The notes: generated by a model not told the origin, from the letters alone. Counted from the stretch's first letter, positions 17,115-26,515 are shown. The stretch is 64,000 nucleotides of DNA from Arachnia propionica (GCF_003932785.1 NZ_RQYT01000005.1:81654-145653), one strand, 5' to 3'. Made by a program: numbers and translations.

Positions 17115-17165
17115 GCCCCCCATCCAACCATGCGTAGAATCTCCCGGTCCGATCCGGGAGGAATG

Positions 17166-18308
17166 ATGGTCGAACCGCTTCGTCTGCATGCGCCGAGTCG
17201 CCGCGACGCCGTCGTGGTCGACCTGCCCGTCGTGCTCGCGCCCATGGCCGGCATCACCAACGCGGCCTACCGTGCCCTGTGCCTCGAACAGGGGGCGGGG
17301 CTCTACGTGTGCGAGATGATGACCTCGCGGGGCATCATCGTGGGTGACCACAAGACCCGCGCCATGCTGACCTTCGACCCGTCGGAGGAGATCCGGTCCG
17401 TCCAGCTCTACGGCGTGGACCCCGACGTGGTCGCCCAGGCCACCCGGGTCCTCATCACCGAGCACGCCGTCCACCACGTCGACCTCAACTTCGGGTGCCC
17501 CGTGCCCAAGGTCACCCGCAAGGGCGGAGGCGGTGTGCTTCCCTACAAGCGGGACCGGTTGAGGTCGATCATCCGGGCTGCGGTGAGCGCCGCCGATGAG
17601 TTCGGGGTGCCCGTCACCGTCAAGACACGCATCGGCATCGACGACGAGCACGAGACCTTCCTGGATGCCGGACGCATCGCCGAACAGGAGGGGGCCGCCG
17701 CCATCGCCCTCCACGCCCGTAGCGTCCAGCAGGCCTACGGCGGCCAGGCGGACTGGAGCCGCATCGCAGAGCTCAAGGAGGCCGTCTCCATTCCGGTCCT
17801 CGGCAACGGGGACCTCTGGGAGGCCGAGGACGCCCTGAGGATGATGGCGGAGACCGGATGTGACGGCGTCGTCATCGGCAGGGGCTGCCTCGGGCGTCCA
17901 TGGCTGTTCGGCGACCTCGCCGCGGCCTTCGCAGGGGAACCCCACCGGGCCAGACCGACGCTGGGGGAGGTGGGTGCCATGCTCATCCGTCACGCCGAGC
18001 TGCTCGTCGCCCTCATGGGCGAGCGTGGAGTGGTGGACCTGCGCAAACACATGGCGTGGTACTTCAAGGGGTACCCGGTCGGCGAGCTGCGTCGTCGTTT
18101 CGCGATGGTGTCCTCCTTGGCGGAGCTCCACGACCTGGTGGGCCTGCTCGACGCCGATCAGCCCTTCCCCGTCTCCGAACTGGGTACCCCGAGGGGTCGT
18201 CAGGGAAGCCCACGGGGCAGGGTGATCCTTCCCTACGGCTGGTACGACGACACCAGTGGCTGTGACCTCGACCTCAGCGCAGCCGAGGACGACGTCAGCG
18301 GCGGGTGA
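17166..18308 (+). CDS. dusB: tRNA-dihydrouridine synthase (DusB family)
   Basis: 380 residues from ATG 17166; ATG 17163 is adjacent but too close to GGAGG at 17157-17161. FMN enzyme reducing uridines in tRNA. Seen motifs: PVVLAPMAGITNAAYRALC (FMN site start), DLNFGCPVPKVTRKGGGG with the catalytic Cys in NFGCP, PVTVKTRIGID, LHARSVQQAYGGQADW, and VLGNGDLWEAEDALRMM followed by GVVIGRGCLGRPWLF. These fit the Dus family. It is divergent from the M3 peptidase. The place near dgt is common in actinobacteria. Confidence 0.95.
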   Translation: MVEPLRLHAPSRRDAVVVDLPVVLAPMAGITNAAYRALCLEQGAGLYVCEMMTSRGIIVGDHKTRAMLTFDPSEEIRSVQLYGVDPDVVAQATRVLITEHAVHHVDLNFGCPVPKVTRKGGGGVLPYKRDRLRSIIRAAVSAADEFGVPVTVKTRIGIDDEHETFLDAGRIAEQEGAAAIALHARSVQQAYGGQADWSRIAELKEAVSIPVLGNGDLWEAEDALRMMAETGCDGVVIGRGCLGRPWLFGDLAAAFAGEPHRARPTLGEVGAMLIRHAELLVALMGERGVVDLRKHMAWYFKGYPVGELRRRFAMVSSLAELHDLVGLLDADQPFPVSELGTPRGRQGSPRGRVILPYGWYDDTSGCDLDLSAAEDDVSGG

Positions 18309-18414
18309 CCCGCCTCGTCCACCAGACGATCGTCACCCGCGGGGCAGGGCATCGAGGGCTACGGTGTTCGGACCGAACTCGGTGCGAGACCGAGAGGTTC
18401 AACCAGGAGTCGCC

Positions 18415-19701
18415 ATGACCGAAACCGTGACCCTCACCCTCGACGGAATCCAGTACCGCCTGCCGATCATCCACGGCACGGAGGGTGAACGTGCAGTCGA
18501 CATCTCCGGGCTGCGTGCCGCGACCGGGCTCATCACCCTGGACGACGGGTACGGCAACACCGGATCCTGCCGATCCGCCATCACCTTCATCGACGGGGAA
18601 CAGGGGGTGTTGCGTTACCGGGGGGTGCCGATCGAGGAGCTGGCGGGGCGCTCCTCCTTCATCGAGGTGGCGGAACTGCTCATCTTCGGCGATCTGCCCG
18701 ATGCCCAGGAGCGGGAGGAGTTCCGGCAGCTGTTGACGGAGAACTCAGCCCTGCACCGTGACATGAGGAAGCACTTCGACGGATTCCCCGTCAATGCCCA
18801 CCCCATGGCGATCCTCTCCGCGATGATCAACGCCATCCAGGCCTACGACCTCCCCGGAATCCACATCACTGAGGAGGCGGACTTCCGTCGGGCCGCGGCC
18901 ATGCTGCTCGCCAAGACCCGCACCATCGCGGCCGCCTCGTACAAGGCGCACCTCGGGCAGCCCCTGGCCTACCCGCGCTACGACCTTCCCTACGCGGAGA
19001 ACTTCCTGCACATGATGTTCTCGCTGCCTTACCGGGACTACGAGGCCACCCCGGAGGTGGCCAACGCCCTCAACCTCTTCTTCGTCCTCCATGCCGACCA
19101 TGAGCAGAACTGCTCCACGTCGACGGTGCGCATGGTCGCCTCCTCCGGGGCGAACCTCTTCACCTCCGTCTCGGCCGGGGTGGCGGCGCTGTGGGGACCC
19201 TCCCACGGCGGGGCGAACATGGCGGTGATCGAGATGCTGCAGGAGATCCAGGACGACGGGATCCCCGTCGCCCGGTTCCTCGATCAGATCAAGGATCGAC
19301 GTCTCGGGCGTCGCCTCATGGGTTTCGGCCACCGGGTCTATCGCAACGTCGATCCGCGCGCCAGGATCCTCAAGGTGGCCGCGCACGAGTTGCTGGAGTC
19401 CATGCGCATCGATGACCCGTTGCTCGAGATCGCGAAGGAACTCGAGGAGGCCGCCCTGGCCGACGACTACTTCGTCCAACGTCGTCTCTATCCGAACGTC
19501 GACTTCTACTCGGGGATCATTCTCAGGGCCATCGGGATCCCGCTCGACATGTTCACCGTGCTGTTCGCCATCGGGCGGACCGCAGGTTGGATCGCCCACT
19601 GGAAGGAGATCGTCGACGACACCGCCGGACGGATCCATCGTCCACGGCAGCTGTACGTCGGCAACCGCGTCACCTCATGGGTTCCCTACGAGGAGCGCTG
19701 A
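18415..19701 (+). CDS. gltA: Citrate synthase
   Basis: 428 residues from ATG 18415, with AGGAG at 18405-18409; the in-frame stretch back to 18256 overlaps dusB. Catalyses oxaloacetate + acetyl-CoA to citrate. Seen motifs: GNTGSCRSAITFIDGEQGVL, FFVLHADHEQNCSTSTVRM with the active-site His, LWGPSHGGANMAVIEML, MGFGHRVYRNVDPRARIL with the second active-site His, and NVDFYSGIILRAIGIP with the active-site Asp. It is a type II (hexameric) enzyme by length. The stop overlaps the last 16 bases of the convergent thiE gene. Confidence 0.96.
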   Translation: MTETVTLTLDGIQYRLPIIHGTEGERAVDISGLRAATGLITLDDGYGNTGSCRSAITFIDGEQGVLRYRGVPIEELAGRSSFIEVAELLIFGDLPDAQEREEFRQLLTENSALHRDMRKHFDGFPVNAHPMAILSAMINAIQAYDLPGIHITEEADFRRAAAMLLAKTRTIAAASYKAHLGQPLAYPRYDLPYAENFLHMMFSLPYRDYEATPEVANALNLFFVLHADHEQNCSTSTVRMVASSGANLFTSVSAGVAALWGPSHGGANMAVIEMLQEIQDDGIPVARFLDQIKDRRLGRRLMGFGHRVYRNVDPRARILKVAAHELLESMRIDDPLLEIAKELEEAALADDYFVQRRLYPNVDFYSGIILRAIGIPLDMFTVLFAIGRTAGWIAHWKEIVDDTAGRIHRPRQLYVGNRVTSWVPYEER

Positions 19702-20345
19702 GCCTCCCACCTCGAGAGGCAGGCCCGGACGACGGCACCGGGGTCGGCAGCCGCCATCACCGCGCGCACCATGGCCACCCCGGCGACACCCGTCCCGGCC
19801 AGGTCGCCGACATCCTCGGGAGTCACGTCCCCGATGGCCACGATCGGGAGCCGGGTTGCGGCGACCAGCGGCGGGTATCCCGTCAGCCCGAGGGGAGGGC
19901 GCCCCGAATCCTTCGTGGGGGTGAGACGGAAGGGACCCGCACCCAGGTAGTCGACGTCGTCGGCCACCCGTGAGCTGTCACGCACGAGGTCGAGGGTGCC
20001 GGTGGTCAGACCGATGACCGCGTCCGGTCCGAGGATGCGTCGGGCATCCGGCACCGGCAGGTCGTCCTGACCCAGATGCACCCCGTGCACGTGACAGCCC
20101 CGCAGCATGGCGGCCCTGGCGACGGCGACGGAGTCGTCCACCACGACACGGGTCGTGCCGTTGGCCCGGGCGACGGCCTCCGCGACGGCGCTCACGAGTT
20201 CGAGGAGGGCGCGATCCGTGAGGTCCTTGGCGCGCACCTGAACCACCCCCGCCCCGGCTGCGGCTGCGGCGGCGGCCTTGGCGGGGACCGACTGGTCGGC
20301 ACCCGAGGTGATGACGTACAGCCGCAGGTCGATCGGCGTTCTCAT
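19686..20345 (-). CDS. thiE: Thiamine phosphate synthase
   Basis: 219 residues, TIM barrel. Joins HMP-pyrophosphate with THZ-phosphate to make thiamine monophosphate. Seen: AGAGVVQVRAKDLTDRALLE (phosphate contact Lys region), GCHVHGVHLGQDDLPVPDAR, and DVDYLGAGPFRLTPTKDSGR with the characteristic YLGAGP-x-TxTK. The start at 20345 overlaps the stop of thiM (ATGA) and the last 16 bases overlap the convergent citrate synthase gene. It ends a riboswitch-controlled operon. Confidence 0.95.
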   Translation of the reverse strand: MRTPIDLRLYVITSGADQSVPAKAAAAAAAGAGVVQVRAKDLTDRALLELVSAVAEAVARANGTTRVVVDDSVAVARAAMLRGCHVHGVHLGQDDLPVPDARRILGPDAVIGLTTGTLDLVRDSSRVADDVDYLGAGPFRLTPTKDSGRPPLGLTGYPPLVAATRLPIVAIGDVTPEDVGDLAGTGVAGVAMVRAVMAAADPGAVVRACLSRWEAQRSS

Positions 20346-21136
20346 GGGGTCTCCTCCTCGTGGGGGCGGATGCGGGCCATCACGGAAGCGACCTCCGCGG
20401 CGGTCACGAGATGGAGTCCGTCGAGCAGGCGCCAGGCGAACTCTCCCGGGCCGGCGCTCAGCGGATGCGCCTGCTCCGCGGCGGCCGCCAGCCAGGCATG
20501 GGCGGTCGCGGTGGCGGTGAACACGTCATCCGGGGACACGGCGATGCAAGCCGCCACGAGCGCACCGAGGAGACAACCCGTCCCCGGAACCAGGGGCTGG
20601 AGCGGCGAGCCGCCCGGCAGCCGAAGCGTCCTGGACCCGTCCGTGATGAGGTCCTCCGGGCCGGAGACGGCGACGACCGTCCGGTGGGTCAGTGCGACCT
20701 GGCGGGCGGCCTCGGCCACATCCCCGACGGGGATGGTCGCGTCGGGACCGCTGCCCCCGGTACCGCCGGCCAGTGCCGCCACCTCGGAGGCGTTGCACCT
20801 GACGGCAGTCACTCCCCGCCGCACCAGATCCCGGGCCAGACGCGTTCTCACCGGGGCCCGACCGATCGCCGTCGGGTCCAGGACCACGGGCAGCCCCAGC
20901 TCCCGGTTCGCCGCGTAGGTGGCCGGGATGCCCGTCATGGCATCCGTGCTCAGCGTCCCCAGATTGATCAGCAGGGCCGAGGCCCCGCCGGTGATGACCG
21001 GGGCCTCGGCGTCGGTCTCGGTCATCATCGGGCGGGCGCCGGATGCCAGCAGCCCGGAGGCCACCAGGTTCATCGTGACCGCGGCGGTGATGCAGTGGAC
21101 GAGGGGACGTCGTTGTCGAACAGCCGTGACGATCAT
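20342..21136 (-). CDS. thiM: Hydroxyethylthiazole kinase
   Basis: 264 residues from ATG 21136; the open frame goes on to 22111 but that part lies antisense to the MFS gene. Phosphorylates 4-methyl-5-beta-hydroxyethylthiazole (salvage). Seen: PLVHCITAAVTMNLVASGLL, GASALLINLGTLSTDAMTG, PVVLDPTAIGRAPVRTRLA, and PLVPGTGCLLGALVAACIAV with GTGC containing the catalytic Cys. The start overlaps the stop of the MFS gene. ThiM together with ThiE but without ThiG, ThiS or ThiC in the window suggests thiazole salvage. Confidence 0.94.
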   Translation of the reverse strand: MIVTAVRQRRPLVHCITAAVTMNLVASGLLASGARPMMTETDAEAPVITGGASALLINLGTLSTDAMTGIPATYAANRELGLPVVLDPTAIGRAPVRTRLARDLVRRGVTAVRCNASEVAALAGGTGGSGPDATIPVGDVAEAARQVALTHRTVVAVSGPEDLITDGSRTLRLPGGSPLQPLVPGTGCLLGALVAACIAVSPDDVFTATATAHAWLAAAAEQAHPLSAGPGEFAWRLLDGLHLVTAAEVASVMARIRPHEEETP

Positions 21137-22461
21137 CGGGACTGCCGATCCGCGACCGCTTCCACGTCCGCGTCGAGCTCCTGCGGGGAGAGCCTCGGCC
21201 CGAGCATCCCGCACCCGACCACGAGCAGTCCGCCCAGCACGAGCAGGCTCATGGGGGCAGTGTCCCTGCCGAGCCAGCCCTCCAGGGTCGGCAGGTAGTA
21301 GGGATACAGCGCCGGGACGACGATGGACAACGAGTACGCGGTGCCGTAACCCGTCGCCCGGATCCGTGTCGGGAACCGCTCCGAGAGATAGGCGCCGATG
21401 GGACCGTACGTGCACACCGTCACCACCTGCAGCAACGCCGCCAGCACCGCCACCACGGCCAACGCGGAGGAATGCATGAGCAGCCACCACACCACGGGGC
21501 CGGCCGTTGCCGCAACGAGTCCCCAGACGACGAAGAAACGCCGCCTGCCCAGGCCCGTCGACAGATGCCCCGAGACCGCCATGAAGATCGCCTGGGCCAC
21601 CGCGGCGCCACCCATCACGAGCGACACCGCGACCGGTGAGAACCCGAGTTGGGTGCCCAGCCGCTTCGCGAGCACGATGACCACCATGTTCGTCATGAAC
21701 CACAACCCGGTCATGAGACCGAACATCTGCCAGAAGGCCCGACGCCACCCGCCGAACAACACCTCGCGCAGGCCCGCGGGGACATCCGTGCGACGAGCGT
21801 GACGTCGGTAGACCGGGGCATCGGCCACCTTGGCGGTGTAGTAGGCCAGCATCACCAGCGACGCGGCCCCACCCGCCGCGAAGGAGACCCGCCACCCCCA
21901 CACCGCGTAGGAGTCCGGGCCCAGCAGGAGCAGCAGCCCGAGCGTGGCGAAGGCGATGGTGGCCTGGGCCCACGGCGCCATGGACATGATGAGCCCGGAG
22001 GCCAGGCCACGATGGCGGGGTCGGGACCATTCCATGGCCAAGGGAATCGCGGAGGTGTACTCCCCGGCCAGGAAGGCACCCCCGAGGAAACGCAGCGCGA
22101 TGATGAGCCACATCGTCCAGGCACCCAGGACCTGGTGGGGTGGGATCACGGCGATCCCGAGGGTGCAGGCGGCAGTACCGGCGATCGCGATCTTCGTCGT
22201 CACCGTCCGCCCCACCCGGTCAGAGATCCGGCCGAAGACCATGGCTCCGACCGGCCTGCCCAACAAGGTCGCCATGACGACCAAGGACACGGTCGCCGCG
22301 ACGGCATCACCGCCGGCGAGGATCGGCAGGGCGGGTCCAAGGGCGGTCACGGGCAGGAAGATGTGGAGTTGATCCACGTAGTTGCCCCACACACCACCAC
22401 GCAACGCCGCCCTCCCGGCAGCGGGCAACTGGGCAGGGGCCTCCGTCACGGTGACGGTCAC
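21133..22461 (-). CDS. MFS transporter in the thiamine operon (probable thiamine precursor transporter)
   Basis: 442 residues from GTG 22461, ribosome site AAAGGA at 22468-22473. Twelve membrane helices; MFS loop 2-3 motif GRPVGAMVFGRISDRVGRTV, and the related motif between helices 8-9 region (SGHLSTGLGRRRFFVVWGLV). Sequence resembles the metabolite:H+ symporter subfamily. A TPP riboswitch lies just upstream and thiM follows with an ATGA overlap, so the substrate is probably hydroxyethylthiazole, HMP or thiamine. This is an inference from context. Confidence 0.88.
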   Translation of the reverse strand: MTVTVTEAPAQLPAAGRAALRGGVWGNYVDQLHIFLPVTALGPALPILAGGDAVAATVSLVVMATLLGRPVGAMVFGRISDRVGRTVTTKIAIAGTAACTLGIAVIPPHQVLGAWTMWLIIALRFLGGAFLAGEYTSAIPLAMEWSRPRHRGLASGLIMSMAPWAQATIAFATLGLLLLLGPDSYAVWGWRVSFAAGGAASLVMLAYYTAKVADAPVYRRHARRTDVPAGLREVLFGGWRRAFWQMFGLMTGLWFMTNMVVIVLAKRLGTQLGFSPVAVSLVMGGAAVAQAIFMAVSGHLSTGLGRRRFFVVWGLVAATAGPVVWWLLMHSSALAVVAVLAALLQVVTVCTYGPIGAYLSERFPTRIRATGYGTAYSLSIVVPALYPYYLPTLEGWLGRDTAPMSLLVLGGLLVVGCGMLGPRLSPQELDADVEAVADRQSR

Positions 22462-22467
22462 AGGGTG

Positions 22468-22560
22468 TCCTTTCCTACGCTGGCATGGCGTCCAGATCAG
22501 GTTCGATCGGTTTCAGGCGGCAGCAGCCCTCTCTCAACCCGTGCCCGGGTTCCCGTGGTT
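22468..22560 (-). ncRNA. TPP riboswitch (THI element)
   Basis: On the minus strand the leader of the MFS-thiM-thiE operon contains the THI-box landmarks in order: CGGGTTGAGAGAGGG (like the GGCTGAGA core), CTGAAACCGATCGAACCTG, ATCTGGACGCCATGCCAGC (like TCTGGATAATGCCAGC) and GTAGGAAAGGA. The 3' end reaches the ribosome site of the GTG at 22461, so binding of thiamine pyrophosphate probably blocks translation, as usual in GC-rich bacteria. The exact 5' edge is approximate. Confidence 0.93.
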
Positions 22561-22590
22561 CACAGCGGGTGAGCATACTCTTGATCCGCA

Positions 22591-23697
22591 ATGAACGAGG
22601 TACTGCCACGGGCCCGGGAATGGGCCAGAACCATGCACGGCCACGGTGACGACATCGTCACCGCACATCGCGACTCCCGGGGCCGTGTCTCCCCGGCGCC
22701 GCAACGCCGTCGGGAGGAACGCGAGGAGCTGGAACGTCTCACCCTCAACCCCGCTGCGACCTTCTCCCACGGGGCGGGGGAGCGGGCCCGGGCCGAGGAG
22801 CCCTGCGAGTTCCGCACCTGCTTCGAACGGGACCGGGACCGCATCGTCCACTCCGCGTCGTTCCGGCGCCTCGCGGGCAAGACCCAGGTGGTGGTCTACC
22901 CCCGCGACCACCAGCGAACCCGGCTCACCCACGCCATCGAGGTGGCGCAGTGCGCCGTCGCGATGGCCCGGGGCATCGGGGCCAACGTGGCGTTGACCGA
23001 CGCCATGGCGCTCGGGCACGACTGCGGGCACGGCCCGGGCGGGCACGCCTCCGAGGACGCCTTCGACGCCTACATCCCCGAGGGATACGACCACGGACCG
23101 TGGGGAGCCGACGTCGTCCTGGCGGGTCTCAACCTCACCGCCCAGACCCTCGACGGGATCCGCAACCATTCCTGGTCGCGCCCGGCACCCGCCACCCTCG
23201 AGGGGGAACTCGTCTCCTGGGCGGACCGGATTGCGTACTGCGCCCACGACCTCGAGGACGCCATCGACGCCGGCATCGTCACCCCGGGCGAGGTTCCCGA
23301 GGTCGTGCGGGAGGTGGTCGGGGTCGAACGACGGGTGCAGCTCGCCCGATTCATCGAGGCCGTCATCGTCACGACGATGACCACAGGCGTCGTCGGCATG
23401 GACTCGGCGACGGCGGCGGCCCTGGCCGCACTGCGCGCGTTCAACTACGAGCGCATCTACACCCGCCCGGAGTCCGTCGCCCAGTCCCGCACCGTCGTGA
23501 AGGTCCTGCAGGGCCTGGTCGAGTGGTTCCTGGATCACCCGGACGCCCTGCCGTCGGAGTTCCGCCAGGACGACGCCGTACGTGGTGTGGTGACCTATGT
23601 CGGAGGGATGACCGATCGGTTCGCCTTCGAGCACGCGGAGCGTCTGCTCGGCTGGGATCCGCAGCAACTGCCCCGCGGCATCGGGCGAGGCGCCTGA
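22591..23697 (+). CDS. dgt: dGTP triphosphohydrolase-like protein (HD superfamily)
   Basis: 368 residues. The HD metal site is visible: TRLTHAIEVAQCAVAMARGI and ALGHDCGHGPGGHASEDAF, with RLAGKTQVV upstream and DRIAYCAHDLEDAID with the fourth Asp. It begins HGDDIVTAHRDSRGRVS and then has SFRRLAGKTQVVVYPRDHQ, which is the type 2 dGTPase layout. Such enzymes split dNTPs to nucleoside and triphosphate. In many actinobacteria dgt and dnaG are neighbours; here an ABC/two-component cluster lies between them. Confidence 0.92.
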   Translation: MNEVLPRAREWARTMHGHGDDIVTAHRDSRGRVSPAPQRRREEREELERLTLNPAATFSHGAGERARAEEPCEFRTCFERDRDRIVHSASFRRLAGKTQVVVYPRDHQRTRLTHAIEVAQCAVAMARGIGANVALTDAMALGHDCGHGPGGHASEDAFDAYIPEGYDHGPWGADVVLAGLNLTAQTLDGIRNHSWSRPAPATLEGELVSWADRIAYCAHDLEDAIDAGIVTPGEVPEVVREVVGVERRVQLARFIEAVIVTTMTTGVVGMDSATAAALAALRAFNYERIYTRPESVAQSRTVVKVLQGLVEWFLDHPDALPSEFRQDDAVRGVVTYVGGMTDRFAFEHAERLLGWDPQQLPRGIGRGA

Positions 23698-23776
23698 GCG
23701 GGGGTGACGAATGTCATGGTGAAGAGGTGACAGATCCCTCTGGGTGCGCGTGGTCCCGCGGTTCGACCATGGAGGT

Positions 23777-24682
23777 ATGAACGCGATTGAACTGACGGGA
23801 GTGTGCAAGCACTTCCACACCGCCGGCGGGGAGGTGAAGGCCGTCGACGGCGTCGATCTGGGGATCGAGCGAGGTGAGGTGGTGGCCTTCCTCGGCCGCA
23901 ACGGAGCGGGAAAAACCACCACGATCGACATGATCCTGGGCCTGACCCAACCGACCTCCGGCCGGGTGGCGGTGCTCGGGGGAACGGCTCGCCAGGCCGT
24001 GCTCAAGGGATCGGTCGGGGCTCTGCTGCAGACCGGTGGGCTGCTCAGCGACACGACGGTTGGGGAGACCATCCGCATCATCGCCTCCATCCAGGGCAGC
24101 CTGGACCGCGTCACCGAGGTCATGCGGGAGGCGAACCTGACGGAGTTGGAGAAGCGTAGGGTCTCCCGCTGTTCAGGTGGGGAGCAGCAACGGATCAAAT
24201 TCGCGCTGGCCCTGCTGACCGACCCGGATCTGCTCATCCTTGACGAGCCGACGGCGGGACTCGACGTCAATTCCCGGCGCGACTTCTGGGAGGCGATGCA
24301 CGCCCATGCCGGGGCGGGCCGGACGGTGTTGTTCGCCACCCACCTCATGGAGGAGGCCGAGAACTTCGCCCACCGAACCGTTGTCATCGACCGGGGCCGA
24401 GTGATCGCTGACGGTGCCACGGGCGAGATCCGGGAGATGACGAATCGTCGCCGGGTCACTGCCCTGCTCCCGGACAGCGGGGCCACTGAACTCCTGACGG
24501 AGATCGCCTCCCTGCTTGGGGAGGATCACACGGTCGAGGCAGGGCGACTGCACGCCACCGTCGCCGACTCCGATGCGCTGGCGCTGGAACTGCTGCATCG
24601 AGGGTGCAGTGATCTCCAGGTCACCGCACCAAGCCTCGAGGAGGCCTTTGTGGCCCTCACCACCGAAGGGGAGAACCGATGA
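23777..24682 (+). CDS. ABC transporter ATP-binding protein (drug/antimicrobial exporter type)
   Basis: 301 residues from ATG 23777; GGAGG lies at 23771-23775, a tight spacing, and GTG 23744 is an alternative. Walker A GRNGAGKTTTID, ABC signature CSGGEQQRIKFALALL, Walker B LLILDEPTAGLDVNSR, H-loop FATHLMEEAE. The C-terminal about 80 residues are a DrrA-like extension. It is the first of four genes: ATPase, permease (ATGA overlap), histidine kinase and response regulator. A palindrome TGACGAATGTCA at 23705-23716 lies upstream and may be the regulator's site. Probably exports an antimicrobial or lipid. Confidence 0.92.
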   Translation: MNAIELTGVCKHFHTAGGEVKAVDGVDLGIERGEVVAFLGRNGAGKTTTIDMILGLTQPTSGRVAVLGGTARQAVLKGSVGALLQTGGLLSDTTVGETIRIIASIQGSLDRVTEVMREANLTELEKRRVSRCSGGEQQRIKFALALLTDPDLLILDEPTAGLDVNSRRDFWEAMHAHAGAGRTVLFATHLMEEAENFAHRTVVIDRGRVIADGATGEIREMTNRRRVTALLPDSGATELLTEIASLLGEDHTVEAGRLHATVADSDALALELLHRGCSDLQVTAPSLEEAFVALTTEGENR

Positions 24683-25437
24683 ACCTCACTTGGTTCCGTA
24701 TCGAACTGGCCCGGAGCTTCCGGGACGTGAGCAACCTGTTGTTCACCTTCGTCCTTCCGGTGATGATGTACCTGCTGTTCGGCACCTCCGAATACGCCGA
24801 ACGGCCCTTCGGCAACGGCAACGTCGCCTTCCAGGTGATGGCCTCCATGGGGGGCTACGCCGCCGTGATCTCCGCGACGGCCACGGCGGCCCTGGCCGCC
24901 ACCGAGGCGACGCTGGGTTGGGGGCGGCAACTCGGCCTGACCCGGCTGCGTCCGTCGGGGTTCATCGCCATGAAGGTCCTCACCGGGGTGACGATGGGGG
25001 GCATCGCCTCCGGGCTGGTGTTCGTGGTCGGTGCCCTCAGCGGCGCCAAGGCCGACTCCTGGTGGCTGTGGGTGCTCACCTGGTTGATCGGTCTGGTCGG
25101 CTCGGCGCTGTTCGCCCTCTACGGGCTCGGAACCGCCCTGCTCATGCGCTCGGAGAACGCCGTCGGCATCGCCTCCGGAGCCATCGTCTTCCTCGCCTTC
25201 TTCGGCAACGTCTTCAACCCGTTGGAGGGGATCATGCTGCAGATCGCCCGATTCACCCCCATGTACGGCTATGTTGGGTTGATGAGATGGCCACAGCTGG
25301 AGGGCAAGGTGCTGCAACCGACGGGCGAGACCATCACCGACTCCGTGTGGGTCCTGATCGCGAACGTCGTGGCGTGGGGCCTGGTCTTCACCGTGCTGGC
25401 CCTGTTCGGGCAGCGACGTTCCCGCACGAGGCTGTGA
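24679..25437 (+). CDS. ABC-2 type transporter permease
   Basis: 252 residues, six membrane helices typical of ABC-2 exporters (LLFTFVLPVMMYLLFGTSEY at helix 1, GFIAMKVLTGVTMGGIASGL and following). The ATG overlaps the ATPase stop (ATGA). The gene is followed after seven bases by the sensor kinase. Matches the DrrB-like partner of the ATPase. The substrate is unknown. Confidence 0.88.
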   Translation: MNLTWFRIELARSFRDVSNLLFTFVLPVMMYLLFGTSEYAERPFGNGNVAFQVMASMGGYAAVISATATAALAATEATLGWGRQLGLTRLRPSGFIAMKVLTGVTMGGIASGLVFVVGALSGAKADSWWLWVLTWLIGLVGSALFALYGLGTALLMRSENAVGIASGAIVFLAFFGNVFNPLEGIMLQIARFTPMYGYVGLMRWPQLEGKVLQPTGETITDSVWVLIANVVAWGLVFTVLALFGQRRSRTRL

Positions 25438-25444
25438 CGAGCCG

Positions 25445-26515
25445 ATGAGGAAGCTGCTGTTCGGGCGCTGGATGGGGATGCTCATGGCCTCGGTCTGGCT
25501 GGTGTTCCTGATCTTTCCCATCCTCACCCTGAACCTGCAGCCTGATGTGTTCCGACGGTGGCTGGGGTTCGCGGCAATCCTCCTGTTCGTCCCGGCCTAC
25601 GTCTCCTCCTTCATCCAGCTCGGCATCCTCCTGGAGGGCCGGTCGCGCCGGGCGCAGCTGGTCCGGGGCCTCCTCCTGCTGCTCCTGACCGCGACGATCG
25701 CCTGGGCGGGTGGTGCTCTGGGACTGGCCCTCGGCATGGCCCCCTTCCTGATGGCCTACACCGTGTGGGGGCTGTGGCCCCCACTGCGGGGGATCGCCTC
25801 CCTGGGAGTCCTGGCCGCCGGGACCGCCGTGTTGGGGTTGAGCGGCTGGGGTCTGCACCTGCTGATCCCCCTCGGCGCGACCGCACTGGTGGGTCTCAGC
25901 GGGGCCGTGGGGGTCGGTGGGACGGAGCTCGAGATCGAGGCCGCCCAGCAACGGGAGGAGCAACTGCTGAGCGAGGATCGGGAACGACTCGCCCGTGACG
26001 TCCACGACCTCGTCGGTCACACCCTCACCGTCGCCATGTTGAAGGTGCAGCTGGCCGAGCGGCTCCTGGAGACCGATCCTGCCCGGGCCAGAGAGGAACT
26101 GCTGGCCACCCAGGAGCATCTCGGCAGGGCGCAGGAGGAACTGCGTCTCAGCATCAACGGGATCCTGCAGCGACCGGTCTCGAGGGAACTCGAGGTGGCG
26201 CGCCGCGACCTGGAGGGTGCGGGGATCACCGTGGAGCTGCAGGGGGAGCCCGATCGGATCCCTGAGTCCTGGGATCCCGTGCTCGGGTGGGTGCTACGGG
26301 AGGCCACCACGAACGTGCTGCGCCACGCCGGGGCCGGTCGGGTCCGCATCCATGTGTCGCCGACGGCGCTGCGCATCGTCGACGACGGTGTCGGTCCCGG
26401 CGGGGGCGAGGGTCGGGGCATTCCCGGGATGAGGAGCCGTGTGACCTCCGCCGGGGGGAGCTTCGAGATCCTCTCCCCGCCGCATGGGGGATGTGAGGTG
26501 AGGGTCACGTGGTGA
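25445..26515 (+). CDS. Sensor histidine kinase (HisKA_3 / DesK-NarX type)
   Basis: 356 residues. Four to five membrane helices fill residues 1-155, with no large extracellular domain, which is the intramembrane-sensing or DesK-like build. The phosphoacceptor is in ERLARDVHDLVGHTLTVAML (about residue 187). The ATPase part has the N box REATTNVLRHA and a G box DDGVGPGGGEGRGIPGM. It overlaps the response regulator gene start and follows an exporter pair, so it probably senses the membrane or the exported compound and controls the exporter. Confidence 0.92.
   Translation: MRKLLFGRWMGMLMASVWLVFLIFPILTLNLQPDVFRRWLGFAAILLFVPAYVSSFIQLGILLEGRSRRAQLVRGLLLLLLTATIAWAGGALGLALGMAPFLMAYTVWGLWPPLRGIASLGVLAAGTAVLGLSGWGLHLLIPLGATALVGLSGAVGVGGTELEIEAAQQREEQLLSEDRERLARDVHDLVGHTLTVAMLKVQLAERLLETDPARAREELLATQEHLGRAQEELRLSINGILQRPVSRELEVARRDLEGAGITVELQGEPDRIPESWDPVLGWVLREATTNVLRHAGAGRVRIHVSPTALRIVDDGVGPGGGEGRGIPGMRSRVTSAGGSFEILSPPHGGCEVRVTW

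Noticed and set aside
15072..18131. Longer version of the M3 peptidase reaching 18131.
   Set aside because: The extension is antisense to dusB and has no protein-like sequence; ATG 17114 gives the right family start and length.
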